64,000 bases of DNA from Thermoguttaceae bacterium (GCA_017407125.1 JAFQXE010000034.1:1-64000), one strand, 5' to 3'. Counted from the first letter of the stretch, positions 1 through 8,564 are shown. Made by a program: numbers and translations. The notes: generated from the sequence alone by a model not told the origin.

Positions 1-167
1 GAGATGCGGAGGATGTTCGCAAAAGAAAGCCTCACGCAAAGTCCGCATAGTTCGCGAAGTTTTAAAAAACAAGGCGAGACGGCGGGCGAAACGCCTAGGA
101 AAATCTCACGCGGAGGCGCGGAGATGCGGAGGATGTTCGCATAAGAAAGGCTCACGCAAAGTCCGCA
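1..167. repeat. 47-bp direct repeat with 120-bp period
   Basis: Positions 1-47 and 121-167 are the same 47 bases apart from two substitutions (positions 22 and 30 of the unit). The 73 bases between them, rich in GGCG/GGAG words, complete a 120-bp period. The window starts inside the first copy, so the array may extend to the left. No open frame is convincing here. Seen directly; function unknown. Confidence 0.8.
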
Positions 168-190
168 AATTATTGGAAGGCGGTAATGAA

Positions 191-272
191 GTGAGCGTTA
201 GCGAACGGAATTACGCAGTTCGACGTTGGGGTTACGTTCGCTTCGCTCACGCCCGGGAACTCACGTTCCCGG
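191..272. repeat. paired palindromes downstream of the histidine kinase gene
   Basis: Two inverted repeats lie in tandem. Positions 191-207 pair with 235-250 (GTGAGCG...CGCTCAC, one base bulged). Positions 253-260 pair perfectly with 265-272 around a 4-base TCAC loop. They end 11 bp from the minus-strand kinase stop, so they could end its transcript, but there is no T tract. They resemble the small palindromes at 6027, 30310 and 34331. Confidence 0.6.
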
Positions 273-282
273 CTCGCCTAAT

Positions 283-1035
283 CTACTCTTTCGCAACGGG
301 GAATCGGAGCGTGAACGCGGTGCCTTTTCCAACGGCGGAATCGACGCGGATCTTGCCGCCGTGCTTTTGAATGATGTCTTTACACGACGCCAAGCCGACG
401 CCAGTCCCGCCTTTTCCAGACGCGTCCGGACCTTTTTTCGTCGTAAAGAACGGTTCAAAAATATGTGGAAGAACGTCTTCTGGAATGCCTGTTCCCCAGT
501 CACGAACGAGCCAGACGACCTGGTTTTCTTTCTCGTCGTAACCAATGCGGATTTGAAGACGTCCGCCGTCCGGCATCGCCTGACGAGCGTTAATTACAAG
601 ATTGAAAATGACTTGCTGAATCTGGTTTCCCCGCGCCATGATTTTGGGGACGTTGGGTTCGTAGTCCTTTTCGAACTGGATTTTGTACTTGTTCAGTTCG
701 CGTTCCAGTAGAAGCATCGCGTCGTCCGTAAGAGCGACCAGATCTGTCGGTTCCAGTTCCTGAGAACGGTTGCGCGCCTGTCCCAAAATACATTGGGTAA
801 CCTTCGCCGCTTTTTGACTGGCGTCAAGAATAATATTGAACGCTTTTTCACGCATGGCGTCGTCTTTGTGACGAAGCCCCAGCTTGGCGTAATTCATCAC
901 CGTCATGATGATGTTGTTGAACTCGTGAGTCGTTGTCCCCGCCAGTTCGCCCAGAGCAATTAACCCTTCGCTGTTTTTCAATTGCTCTTTAAGCTGTTCG
1001 TTCTCGCGTTGCAAAGCCGCCAGTCTGTCATCCAT
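283..1035 (-). CDS. sensorless histidine kinase (HisKA/HATPase)
   Basis: Predicted 250-aa cytoplasmic two-component sensor kinase. An N-terminal coiled coil (about residues 1-25) leads into a dimerisation/phosphoacceptor helix with H-box THEFNN (His37). The ATP-binding domain follows: N-box with Asn149 in VINARQAMPDGG, G1 box VRDWGTGIP around Asp179, F-box IFEPFFTTK and G2 box GTGVGLAS. There is no membrane or PAS domain, so the input must come from a partner protein. I start at ATG 1035 because AGGTG lies about 7 bases upstream. An in-frame TTG six codons earlier (1053) has no ribosome site. No response regulator gene is adjacent, so its partner is unknown. Histidine kinase identity is firm; pathway is not. 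Confidence 0.9.
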   Translation of the reverse strand: MDDRLAALQRENEQLKEQLKNSEGLIALGELAGTTTHEFNNIIMTVMNYAKLGLRHKDDAMREKAFNIILDASQKAAKVTQCILGQARNRSQELEPTDLVALTDDAMLLLERELNKYKIQFEKDYEPNVPKIMARGNQIQQVIFNLVINARQAMPDGGRLQIRIGYDEKENQVVWLVRDWGTGIPEDVLPHIFEPFFTTKKGPDASGKGGTGVGLASCKDIIQKHGGKIRVDSAVGKGTAFTLRFPVAKE

Positions 1036-1138
1036 CGTTTTCACCTGTTTCAATAAACTTAAAACTATATATTACAACGATAGAATATTTATCGGCTTTT
1101 TGTTCTGAAATGATAACCTCAACTAGCTGTCAGAAAAC

Positions 1139-1747
1139 TCAGTCTAATCTACCCCAATCCCCAAAAGGTCTGATAAGCTGGACAAACTGGGTATAGGCGT
1201 CTTTAAGGTCTTCAATAGCTGGACAATTGCCCACTTCTTCCAGGACGTCTATTATGGTCATGTAATACCAAAGGAAGTCGTCCTGATTCGTATTAAAATT
1301 CGTCCAAAATTGTTCACCTTGAACGCGATATGAGGTTATCGAGCAGCGAAGGTTATCCAATTTATCACACGATGAAATCAGACGGCTTTCGGGCGGAGCG
1401 ATTTTAAGGTGTTTAATATACGCATCTTTCCGTTCCTTCCAAGGCGCCTTTTTCTCAGATTTTGAAAGCGTGGAATCAGAACAGTCCAATACAAATCCCG
1501 CTACCCGATCGCCAAATTTTTCTCGAATCAACTTCGCAGTTTCCATCCCTCCCTGATCTTCGACGGCGTCGTGTAACAGGGCTGCAATAGCGGTGTCTTC
1601 GTCCGCCTGGTATTCGATCGTCAATCCGGAAACACGGAGAAGATGTCCAATATACGGGATGTGAAACGGCGATTTACGCGTCTGTTTAGCGTGAAGCGGA
1701 TACGCAAGCTGCATAGCTTCGACAAAGCGTTGAGTCATTTGTGTCAT
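1139..1747 (-). CDS. HD-domain phosphohydrolase, SpoT/MESH1-like
   Basis: Predicted 202-aa metal-dependent phosphohydrolase resembling the ppGpp hydrolase domain of RelA/SpoT and the small MESH1-type enzymes. Visible signature: HIPYIGHLL (His29, His35), then ALLHDAVEDQGG with the HD pair at 59-60 and Glu-Asp at 63-64, and later CDKLDNLR, which fits the conserved Asp/Lys/Asn helix. No synthetase or TGS domain is present, so it would be hydrolase-only. I chose the ATG at 1747 because the 33 residues encoded upstream are hydrophobic and unlike the family; no clear ribosome site supports any start. The substrate (ppGpp or another nucleotide) is inferred from the family. Confidence 0.8.
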   Translation of the reverse strand: MTQMTQRFVEAMQLAYPLHAKQTRKSPFHIPYIGHLLRVSGLTIEYQADEDTAIAALLHDAVEDQGGMETAKLIREKFGDRVAGFVLDCSDSTLSKSEKKAPWKERKDAYIKHLKIAPPESRLISSCDKLDNLRCSITSYRVQGEQFWTNFNTNQDDFLWYYMTIIDVLEEVGNCPAIEDLKDAYTQFVQLIRPFGDWGRLD

Positions 1748-1896
1748 GGCGCCAGAAATAATGAAAAAAACGACCAGCTGGCTAACGTGCAAGGTTTGAC
1801 GCACTATTAGTTCGCTGGTCTTAACTCTGGCAATCTGACGAAACAAAACCGCACATAGTCAGATTGCCTTTACAAGTGTGAATTGATACTCAGCTA

Positions 1897-2328
1897 TTAA
1901 TTTGCTGATTTTACAGGAACGCTGGTTTCTTTGTATGGAGGAGCGCCATATTCAGACGGCGGGCATTCCAACCAAAGAATAAGTATTCCACCTAAAAGAG
2001 CAAGCCAGGCAATCAACAGCAGCCAGCTGTACATATCCCAACAATGCGCTTTTTTATATTCGACAGTTACAACCTCTTCTTCCGGTTCTGGCGAAGACTC
2101 TTCCTCCGTAAACTCCAAGGCTTCCGGATTTTCTCCTTCAGCTTGTTGTTCCGTACTGATATCGCCGCCTTCTTCGGGAGCAGGCGCGAAGTTTTCTGCT
2201 TCTCCCTCTGGAGCGCTAAGCTCAGACCCTAAGGACATATCATCCTGAAAATTATCAGAATCTATGCCAGAAGAGCCAAAGGGATCATCCAGTCCTTCAA
2301 ATTCGTTATTTGAGTTTAGGGACGACAC
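1897..2328 (-). CDS. acidic single-pass membrane protein, hypothetical
   Basis: A 143-aa protein of unknown function. Residues 1-90 are very acidic and low complexity (many Glu, Asp, Ser, Pro). One strongly hydrophobic segment of about 22 residues (WLLLIAWLALLGGILILWL) lies at about 103-121, followed by a short Pro/Tyr-containing tail. It overlaps the end of the upstream coiled-coil membrane gene by 23 bp, so the two are almost certainly cotranscribed and translationally coupled and may act together at the membrane. No catalytic motif is visible. Confidence 0.75.
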   Translation of the reverse strand: MSSLNSNNEFEGLDDPFGSSGIDSDNFQDDMSLGSELSAPEGEAENFAPAPEEGGDISTEQQAEGENPEALEFTEEESSPEPEEEVVTVEYKKAHCWDMYSWLLLIAWLALLGGILILWLECPPSEYGAPPYKETSVPVKSAN

Positions 2329-3175
2329 GGTCTTTCACCTGGAATGAGTTCTGTTGTTTTTCTTTATTGATTTTACAAATTGCACGATCGGGAGTAACTT
2401 CTCGAACTTCAATGCTGCCAACGTACGTGTTGCCGCGAGTTACTTCAAGCGTATGACCGACTCTCAAGCCGTCGTCTGCTCCGCAGGAGATAACGACCAG
2501 GTCCTGAGATGCGCTAAGGACCATCGCATTAAGCGTTGCCGGCGGATTGGCCGTTTCCAGATAGTATGCCGGGTTGTTGGTATATCCCAACATACGAAGC
2601 AGCTGCATCGCGTTTGCGCTTTCGGAAATCAGGTCATTGTTGCGTCGTTTGAGCTGATCCAGTTCGTTGACTTTCGCATGAAGTTCTTCAGTGCGTTTTA
2701 CCATCTGATCAAACTGGGTGTCTCGATCCTGCTGAATCGTTTTGACGTCGTTGCGAAGTTTTTCGTTTTCGTCTTTCAGAGCGTTGAGAGAAGCGGTAAC
2801 CGCTTTGAGCTGCGCGACAGCGTCGCGTTCTGACTGGGTTTTAGCCGCCAAATCTTCTTCTCTGGCTGACAGGTTGCGTGTCAACTCTTCTTTTTCCGTT
2901 TCCAGCTTGGCGCGAACCTGCTCTTTTTCAATCGTTTCGCGTTCCAAATTACGCTGATATTCGTTCAGAAGACTGTTCAGGTCTTCTTTTTGCTTTTCAG
3001 CGTTTTGGAGACGATATTTGTACCCAGCCGGGTGTTCAGGCGTCGCATTGGATTCCGGATTTTCAACCAGCAAACGCCAGTTGGTATGCGTTGCATACAA
3101 CGTCATAACCAGCGACATTAAAACAACGCTCATAACGAAAATAAGCACCGTAAAGATTTTTCCAACCAAATTCAT
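2306..3175 (-). CDS. membrane-anchored coiled-coil protein of planctomycete type
   Basis: A 289-aa protein with an N-terminal membrane helix (MNLVGKIFTVLIFVMSVVLM, about residues 5-28). A long Glu/Lys/Gln-rich coiled coil follows (about 55-185), then a small C-terminal beta-rich domain (about 205-289) with alternating hydrophobic residues. The N-terminus closely resembles a conserved hypothetical family I associate with Planctomycetes; its function is not known. AAAGGAG sits 10 bases before the ATG. It is the first gene of a two-gene unit with the acidic membrane protein, which overlaps its end. A structural or envelope role is plausible but inferred only from topology. Confidence 0.8.
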   Translation of the reverse strand: MNLVGKIFTVLIFVMSVVLMSLVMTLYATHTNWRLLVENPESNATPEHPAGYKYRLQNAEKQKEDLNSLLNEYQRNLERETIEKEQVRAKLETEKEELTRNLSAREEDLAAKTQSERDAVAQLKAVTASLNALKDENEKLRNDVKTIQQDRDTQFDQMVKRTEELHAKVNELDQLKRRNNDLISESANAMQLLRMLGYTNNPAYYLETANPPATLNAMVLSASQDLVVISCGADDGLRVGHTLEVTRGNTYVGSIEVREVTPDRAICKINKEKQQNSFQVKDRVVPKLK

Positions 3176-3265
3176 GGGAGGCGCACTCCTTTGTTATGCA
3201 ATTATTGCTATTGTGGCATTCGAGTTTCAAACTATCGTTTGGTTCTCTAATATTACTAAAATATA

Positions 3266-3294
3266 ATATAACTACAAAATCGAGTTATTGTCAA
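3266..3294 (-). promoter_or_regulatory. candidate promoter for the coiled-coil/membrane unit
   Basis: Read on the minus strand, a perfect TTGACA (3289-3294) is followed after 17 bases by TTATAT (3266-3271), about 90 bp before the ATG at 3175. The rest of the 418-bp gap 3176-3593 is AT-rich and shows no gene or convincing terminator. Confidence 0.5.
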
Positions 3295-3593
3295 TAACTA
3301 AAAGCATATTTTTAAATTTTTCTTAAAAAAACATGTTCGTTCAATCCGTTTTTACAACTTAATCGATACATCCCGAACATTTTTTAAGGTTTTATGCTCT
3401 TTTTTTAATTCATTATTGAATTTTTTACAGCCCTGATGGTTGATCAAACAGTTGCACTTCTTTCAACCTGCTGTACAATAATATCGTGGTTCAAGTCCCA
3501 ATCGTCTGAAATCCATTATTTCAGCAACCAATTGAAATCTGATATATTATAGTTCATTTTTTGAAAATATATTACTTTTTTCAAAAAATTTTT

Positions 3594-4523
3594 TTAGAAA
3601 TCCTCGCCAAACCCATCGAAACCCGAATCGTCATCTGCTTCTTCTGGCTGATCGGCGTTCTTTTCTTCTTTGGCGGCGTCTTCCATCTTTTTCGCAGACT
3701 GCCTCGGATCTTCGTCATCATCTGCATTTATAGCGGTTCGTTCAGCGGTTGGCTTTTTGAGCTTTTCTTTCTCCGTTCCGGGCCATTGGAATGTTTCTTG
3801 CCAAACGACAACATCGTCACGAAGCAGCCAAATCCTTAATTTGCAAGGTTTTTCAAGCTCGATTTCTTTAATCGTTTTACCATCAGACTCATAAATGGGT
3901 TTCCCGTGAAGTTCAAGAGCTAAGCGCTCCCCATCAACAGCCCACTGAGTTAAGTCATGAAAAATCAGCGTCTTTTCCAACTCGTTTGTATCTTTATTGA
4001 CCAAGGAAAGGTAAAAGTAATCCGCTCTTGCCCCGGCTGGAGGCGTAACCGTCGCTAATTCAAGAATTTCCGGTTCTGGCAATCCGTATTCATGGAAAAG
4101 ACTTCTTGGGTATACAATATTGTCAGCATACCTCTGATTCATGGTTTTCTTACAAAAAATATCTTTATCGAGTCTTTCCAGCTTCCCGTATATCGATTTA
4201 AAATAGGCGGGATTGCAAAATTGAGGCTGTTTTTCTGCTTGCGGTCCGACAATTCGGATTTCCAAAGTCGCATTTTGGATTTTCGACCACGGATATTCTA
4301 TCATCAAATAACGTTTGACAGCATATCCGTTTTTGCTCTTTCCATAACATTTGACAGTGGAAAAGATTTTGGGGCGGGACAAGTCCGGCGCGTCAAAGCC
4401 GTTGTTCTCAACGTCAGTTGCGGCTTCTTCATCGCTCCAGGGGTCAATGTCCTGCGCCTGAACGAATAAAGCAAAGCTCAAACTCCATAAAATGGCGAAA
4501 ATATAACAAAGGGATTTTTTCAT
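3594..4523 (-). CDS. secreted hypothetical protein
   Basis: A 309-aa protein with a clear Sec signal peptide (MKKSLCYIFAILWSLSFALFVQA, cleavage likely near residue 23). The mature part has about 215 residues of mixed beta-rich sequence with no motif I can name. A C-terminal tail from about residue 260 is low complexity and charged (Asp, Glu, Lys, Ala) and ends in DDDSGFDGFGEDF. The sequence between signal peptide and domain is also acidic. It stands alone, between the unit at 2306-3175 and the divergent rpmB. It is probably envelope-associated; no function can be assigned. Confidence 0.7.
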   Translation of the reverse strand: MKKSLCYIFAILWSLSFALFVQAQDIDPWSDEEAATDVENNGFDAPDLSRPKIFSTVKCYGKSKNGYAVKRYLMIEYPWSKIQNATLEIRIVGPQAEKQPQFCNPAYFKSIYGKLERLDKDIFCKKTMNQRYADNIVYPRSLFHEYGLPEPEILELATVTPPAGARADYFYLSLVNKDTNELEKTLIFHDLTQWAVDGERLALELHGKPIYESDGKTIKEIELEKPCKLRIWLLRDDVVVWQETFQWPGTEKEKLKKPTAERTAINADDDEDPRQSAKKMEDAAKEEKNADQPEEADDDSGFDGFGEDF

Positions 4524-4713
4524 AATCAGAATTAGGATTATAATATAATATAGTCAAAATGAAATTGACAACCAAATCATGTTTTCTCATGATTAAAAGC
4601 TTTCTTTTATCTATTTTGTCATAAAAATTGAATTTCGTCAAGTAAACAGACCCATTTTTTTAAAAAAAATCGAAAAGAATTCAGAAAATCTCCGATTATT
4701 CGGGTTTAGGGGC

Positions 4714-4741
4714 TTGAGGGATTTTAAAAAACGGGTATAAT
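4714..4741 (+). promoter_or_regulatory. rpmB promoter
   Basis: TTGAGG (4714-4719), 16 bases, then TATAAT (4736-4741), about 60 bp upstream of the rpmB start. Good match to a sigma-70 type promoter. Confidence 0.7.
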
Positions 4742-4785
4742 GCCTCTAAAATTTTTGCAAAAAATTACTCCAGACATATTTACAT

Positions 4786-4800
4786 AACAGGAGGATATAT
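4786..4800 (+). promoter_or_regulatory. strong rpmB ribosome binding site, duplicated downstream
   Basis: AACAGGAGGATATAT ends one base before the rpmB ATG and contains a full AGGAGG. The same 15 bases recur at 5092-5106, after the gene, again followed by ATGTCT. Confidence 0.85.
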
Positions 4801-4801
4801 C

Positions 4802-5065
4802 ATGTCTCAAGTATGTAGCATTTGCGGAAAACGAGCCCAGGTTGGCAATTCCGTTACCACTCGTGGCCGCGCCAAGTATTTAGGCGGCGTTGGTACGAAA
4901 TGCACCGGCATTACCCGCCGTTTGTTCAAGCCCAATTTGCAGTCCGTTCGTATTTCCACTGAAAACGGCACTCACAAAACCGTTAAGGTTTGCACCGCCT
5001 GCCTTCGCAGCGGAGCCGTTACCCGCGTTGTTCGCGTTCAGCCGTTCAAAATCGTCAAGGACTAA
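4802..5065 (+). CDS. rpmB: 50S ribosomal protein L28
   Basis: An 87-aa large-subunit ribosomal protein. It starts MSQVCSICGKRAQVGNSVT and has the RRLFKPNLQSVRI core typical of L28, a common length for the family. Two CxxC pairs (Cys5/Cys8 and Cys64/Cys67) indicate the zinc-binding form. It has its own promoter (4714-4741), the best ribosome site in the window and a terminator directly after the stop, so it appears monocistronic. Identification is by sequence pattern and is firm. Confidence 0.97.
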   Translation: MSQVCSICGKRAQVGNSVTTRGRAKYLGGVGTKCTGITRRLFKPNLQSVRISTENGTHKTVKVCTACLRSGAVTRVVRVQPFKIVKD

Positions 5066-5088
5066 GTTCCCTAAAAAATCACGTTTTG

Positions 5089-5131
5089 AAGAACAGGAGG
5101 ATATATATGTCTTTCTGTTCTTTTTTGTTTT
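5089..5131 (+). terminator. rpmB intrinsic terminator containing a copy of its own RBS
   Basis: An 8-bp perfect stem, AAGAACAG (5089-5096) with CTGTTCTT (5115-5122), is followed by a T-rich tract (TTTTGTTTT). The ascending arm and loop contain the duplicated AACAGGAGGATATATATGTCT sequence. Confidence 0.8.
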
Positions 5132-5134
5132 AAT
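5108..5134 (+). CDS. possible 8-codon mini-ORF inside the rpmB terminator
   Basis: ATG at 5108 follows a perfect AGGAGG with good spacing and reads MSFCSFLF before a TAA at 5132-5134. It overlaps the terminator hairpin. Translating it would disrupt the stem, so a leader-peptide or regulatory role is conceivable. It may equally be a by-product of the RBS duplication. Confidence 0.25.
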
Positions 5135-5197
5135 AGTTAACGCTCGAATAACGCTTTGCGTAATTCCGCATTCCTGTTTCTGCATTCCTAATTAATC

Positions 5198-6010
5198 ATG
5201 CATCCTTCCGGATTTATTACCCTAACGACGGATTTCGGTTTTGACAGTCCCTACGTTGCCGCCATGAAGGGCGTTATTCTGACGATTTGCCCGACGGCGC
5301 AGATTATCGACTTATGCCATGGCGTCAAACCGCAAAATGTTTACCTGGGCGCGCTGACGCTGGAAAAGACCGCTCGATTCTTCCCGCCGGGAACGGTTCA
5401 TATTGCCGTTGTCGATCCCGGTGTCGGGACAAGCCGCGATATTCTCCTGGCACAAATCGGGGACTATTATTATATAGCGCCCAATAACGGACTGCTAACC
5501 CGGGTCATACGTCAGGCGGAATCGACTCGCGTTCCCATGAAGTTTTACACTCTGGAAAATCGCGGCTACTGGCGCGAGGCGATTTCCAACACCTTCCATG
5601 GGCGCGACGTCATGGCTCCCGCTGCGGCGCATTTGCTTCGCGGGCTGTCGCCAGAAAACATGGGCGCGCCAGCAACGTCCATCGTTCAGCTGGAAATCCC
5701 GGAACCGGTCGTTGAGACGTCTGCAATAACCGGGATGGTCGAGGACGTCGATTCGTTTGGGAATCTGATTACCAATATTAACGCCAAAGCCCTTGCCGGG
5801 CGCGCGCTTGACGATTCTGTTCAAATATCGCTCTCCGGGAAAACCGTAACCCAGGGCGTCTGCCGAACCTACGGGGACAAGCCCGCCGGGGATACGATCG
5901 CGCTTATTGACTCTTCCAACCGCGTGGAAATCGCCGTCGTCAACGGGAACGCCGCTCAAGCTCTCAACGCCGCCGTCGGAGACAAAGTCGTTTTAGGCAG
6001 TAGGCAGTAG
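5198..6010 (+). CDS. SAM hydroxide adenosyltransferase (DUF62 family)
   Basis: A 270-aa enzyme of the SAM-dependent halogenase/hydroxide adenosyltransferase family. Most bacterial members hydrolyse S-adenosylmethionine to adenosine and methionine. Visible family blocks: ITLTTDFGFDSPYVAAMKG near the N-terminus (Asp12), VVDPGVGTSRD, YYIAPNNGLL, the TFHGRDVMAPAAAHL block (Arg and His of the Asp-Arg-His triad) and DSFGNLITNI in the second domain. No ribosome site precedes the ATG, but this start gives the correct family N-terminus. The last residues (GSRQ) and the stop codon are made by a 7-bp tandem repeat, so the native C-terminus may have been altered. Fluorinase activity is not implied. Confidence 0.9.
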   Translation: MHPSGFITLTTDFGFDSPYVAAMKGVILTICPTAQIIDLCHGVKPQNVYLGALTLEKTARFFPPGTVHIAVVDPGVGTSRDILLAQIGDYYYIAPNNGLLTRVIRQAESTRVPMKFYTLENRGYWREAISNTFHGRDVMAPAAAHLLRGLSPENMGAPATSIVQLEIPEPVVETSAITGMVEDVDSFGNLITNINAKALAGRALDDSVQISLSGKTVTQGVCRTYGDKPAGDTIALIDSSNRVEIAVVNGNAAQALNAAVGDKVVLGSRQ

Positions 6011-6043
6011 GCAATAGGCAGTAGGGTTGACGCTTCGCGTCAA
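5994..6043. repeat. 7-bp tandem repeat plus palindrome between convergent genes
   Basis: Four units of TAGGCAG/TAGGCAA/TAGGGTT run from 5994 to about 6021 in exact 7-bp register. They supply the last codons and stop of the upstream gene. A perfect hairpin TTGACGC-TTC-GCGTCAA (6027-6043) follows and contains the stop codon of the convergent minus-strand gene. Confidence 0.85.
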
Positions 6044-8397
6044 TTCTTAACTATCAAAACGACTGTCGAATTCGGTTTGACCGCTATCTTCCCGGAAGCC
6101 GGCTTGCCGGATTCAAACCAGACAAACGAGGCGCCCTGCTCTTTGCTCAAATCCAGATCAAACGATTTCTCCCCGTTCACGTTGACGGCTATCAAATACT
6201 GTCCGAAACGAACTTTATAGAACTCGGCGCGACCCGCGTTCCCGTTTTCTTCGCCGAGGCGGAATTCTTTGTCCCAATCGGGAATGCGAGCGACCGGCAA
6301 TTCTTCGCCGGCGTGAATCGAGTCCGTTCGACCGGGGTAATGAATGTGTCCGTGCCCGTTATGATGATCCGCCGTCGTCCAGTTGCGGCGAATAAACGTT
6401 TCCCCGCTGGGGGTGAATTCCACATCTTCTCGAAGGACAACGAACTGCTGCCAGTTCTTCCCGATATAATGCGCCTTGCCCAGCCGATTGACGCCCAACC
6501 GCGCCCGCCAATACAGGGACATATACAGCCGCTCGTCTCCGTTTTGAAGAACCAGAACCCCATTTTGTTCATCGGTAAAGAGAGAAGGCTTAGTTGTATG
6601 TGAGTTAGGAGTTAGGAGTGAGGAGTGAGGATTTGTATAATTTCTTGCATTGTTACAAATATATTCCCAGTAATCCGGAACGTCCATCAAAGCGTAACTG
6701 ATCCGCAGGCCCCAAATCCGGTTGAGCTTGTCCAGCTCGTCAAAAATCTGGTTGTCTGCCAGAGCTTGCGCCGTCGATTGCAGAGCGTTTTCGTCGCGAG
6801 TGCAAAACGGAATCATCAGCGCAACGCCCTCTTTTCCCGTTCGAGCGCAGTACATAACAGGACCGGTCAACTCGTTGTCACGCCAGCCGACAGCCCGTTC
6901 CAACCGCATGGCGCGATAGCCGTCGTTGTCAATCGACGGGTACCGAAACCATTGCCGGGCGTCCGTCATTTTGACCAACTGCTGACGAATCTTCTCGTCG
7001 CCGTCCAACAGCCCATCCGAACGCACGACAAGCTGACCGTCTGCGTCCCGCTTGCATGTTGACAGGTAAATCCAACAGCCCCAGTCCAGGACCTCGCCGT
7101 ACATCCCGACGTAACCCAGTTCACGCGTCAGCCCCTGCCGGGTAATTTGATAGTACGATTCCCCCCGCGGCATCGCCGGACCGGACGCCGTTTCCGCCCC
7201 CCGCCACGGCTCGATTCCCATCGACTCGTACACATACCGCAGCGTCTGCCGTTCCGGGAACGCCCTGCTCTTGTCAACCAAAATCAACGCTCTATTCATG
7301 CGGTGCAGATTCCAGTCGATTATCATGGACTGATTCGTATACCAGCGTCGATGTTGTGACAGATGAACCAGCGCCGCGTGAATCATCTCGCCCCACGCTT
7401 GACGACGCGTAACAGATGAATCCGCCAGCGGCTCGTCCAGACGCTTTTGGAATTCGGGCGAATCCATCGTATAAATCGCCTCGGACAGCGGCGCGACGCC
7501 AAACCAGTCGCCGTTGTACTGCCGCGGGTCGTTTTCGATGAGCTTCGGATTCTCCCGCCAGGCGCGATAAAAGGCGTCGATTCCGTCCACGACGCGGTCA
7601 ATGCATTTCGGGTTATTGTAGACCGGCGACCATTTGATTCGATAGCCTCGGGCGAGAAACTCAACGTCCTGCTGGGTGAGCGTTTTCCGCCCGTTCATGC
7701 GCTGTTCCAGCTCCGCAGAAATGCGCTCTTTGACCCGTTCGACAACCTCTGCGCCCGGCGCCGGACGAACGACGTCCGGAACGGTTTTGCTCTCAACCGT
7801 TTTCGGCTCGAACTTCGCCCCCACGTGCGTAAACGCCGCGTAAATCGGCAACGAGTCCCCCTCTATATTATGCTGAAACCGATCGAACGTCGGCGCGTAC
7901 GTCCAGATCTGCCCGACAAGCCGAATCTCGAATTCCAGCTCCGTTTTCCCCTTTGTTACATTTTCCGGAATGACGGTTGAGATGAAATAGAACTGTCCCG
8001 GGGCGACAATCTCGTTTGTCCCGTGATGTAGAATGTCATAATCGCCAATGTGCCGATACCCAAGCAATTTCCCGTCAATGTACACGTACAGCTGATTGCG
8101 ATTTAGATCTTCGCCCCAAAACTGAACCGTCAGATAGTTGGTCTTGTCCGGATCGACTTTGAGGGTCAAGAACATCGAGCCGCCGTCCCACGCATTGGTC
8201 GCCGGCGCTTTAATCTGTCGGGGCGTATGTCCGAACTGCCCGGCAACGGTTTGCGTCTGTCCGTCCGGATCGCGAAAACCGTGCGCCGCTTCCGATTCCG
8301 GATTCCCAAACTCGATCCCGTCCAACGTCTGAGCGTACAGCGTCGAACAGAGCGTCCAAATCACGACAGTATACGCCAATCGGCAAATGGAATTCAT
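6040..8397 (-). CDS. large secreted protein of unknown function
   Basis: A 785-aa exported protein. A Sec signal peptide (about residues 1-22, cleaved near LYA-QT) precedes a beta-rich N-terminal region to about residue 200. A mostly helical, Trp/Tyr/Arg-rich middle (about 220-590) and a beta-rich C-terminal part with GKIAVKPNSTVVLIV follow. The overall build, an alpha-helical barrel followed by beta-sandwiches, resembles some polysaccharide lyases and glycosidases, but I recognise no catalytic motif. AAGGAG precedes the ATG by 6 bases. A 7-bp repeat inserted at 6602-6631 encodes a foreign-looking stretch (NPHSSLLTPNSHTTK) between otherwise ordinary sequence. Function unassigned; a carbohydrate-active enzyme is one possibility. 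Confidence 0.75.
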   Translation of the reverse strand: MNSICRLAYTVVIWTLCSTLYAQTLDGIEFGNPESEAAHGFRDPDGQTQTVAGQFGHTPRQIKAPATNAWDGGSMFLTLKVDPDKTNYLTVQFWGEDLNRNQLYVYIDGKLLGYRHIGDYDILHHGTNEIVAPGQFYFISTVIPENVTKGKTELEFEIRLVGQIWTYAPTFDRFQHNIEGDSLPIYAAFTHVGAKFEPKTVESKTVPDVVRPAPGAEVVERVKERISAELEQRMNGRKTLTQQDVEFLARGYRIKWSPVYNNPKCIDRVVDGIDAFYRAWRENPKLIENDPRQYNGDWFGVAPLSEAIYTMDSPEFQKRLDEPLADSSVTRRQAWGEMIHAALVHLSQHRRWYTNQSMIIDWNLHRMNRALILVDKSRAFPERQTLRYVYESMGIEPWRGAETASGPAMPRGESYYQITRQGLTRELGYVGMYGEVLDWGCWIYLSTCKRDADGQLVVRSDGLLDGDEKIRQQLVKMTDARQWFRYPSIDNDGYRAMRLERAVGWRDNELTGPVMYCARTGKEGVALMIPFCTRDENALQSTAQALADNQIFDELDKLNRIWGLRISYALMDVPDYWEYICNNARNYTNPHSSLLTPNSHTTKPSLFTDEQNGVLVLQNGDERLYMSLYWRARLGVNRLGKAHYIGKNWQQFVVLREDVEFTPSGETFIRRNWTTADHHNGHGHIHYPGRTDSIHAGEELPVARIPDWDKEFRLGEENGNAGRAEFYKVRFGQYLIAVNVNGEKSFDLDLSKEQGASFVWFESGKPASGKIAVKPNSTVVLIVKN
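6602..6631. repeat. 7-bp tandem repeat inside a coding region
   Basis: Four units GAGTTAG, GAGTTAG, GAGTGAG, GAGTGAG in exact register (6602-6629) lie in frame within the secreted-protein gene at 6040-8397. They encode a short Ser/Leu/Thr/Pro/Asn/His insert without breaking the reading frame. Confidence 0.85.
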
Positions 8398-8564
8398 GGC
8401 TGTCTCCTTGATTATATTTAAAATGTCTATCTTATTATAACTGTTTTGAAACGCCGCGTCAAGGAATTGAGATACAAACTCCCCCTATCCCTTACCTATT
8501 TTTACGTCTAAACTGAAAATATTGACAAATTCAGAATAATTTACCAATTTATTCATCAAACCTA

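Noticed and set aside
5198..6010. Fluorinase or chlorinase
   Set aside because: The family includes halogenases, but the Asp-Arg-His pattern seen here is that of the common SAM hydrolases, and there is no halometabolite context.
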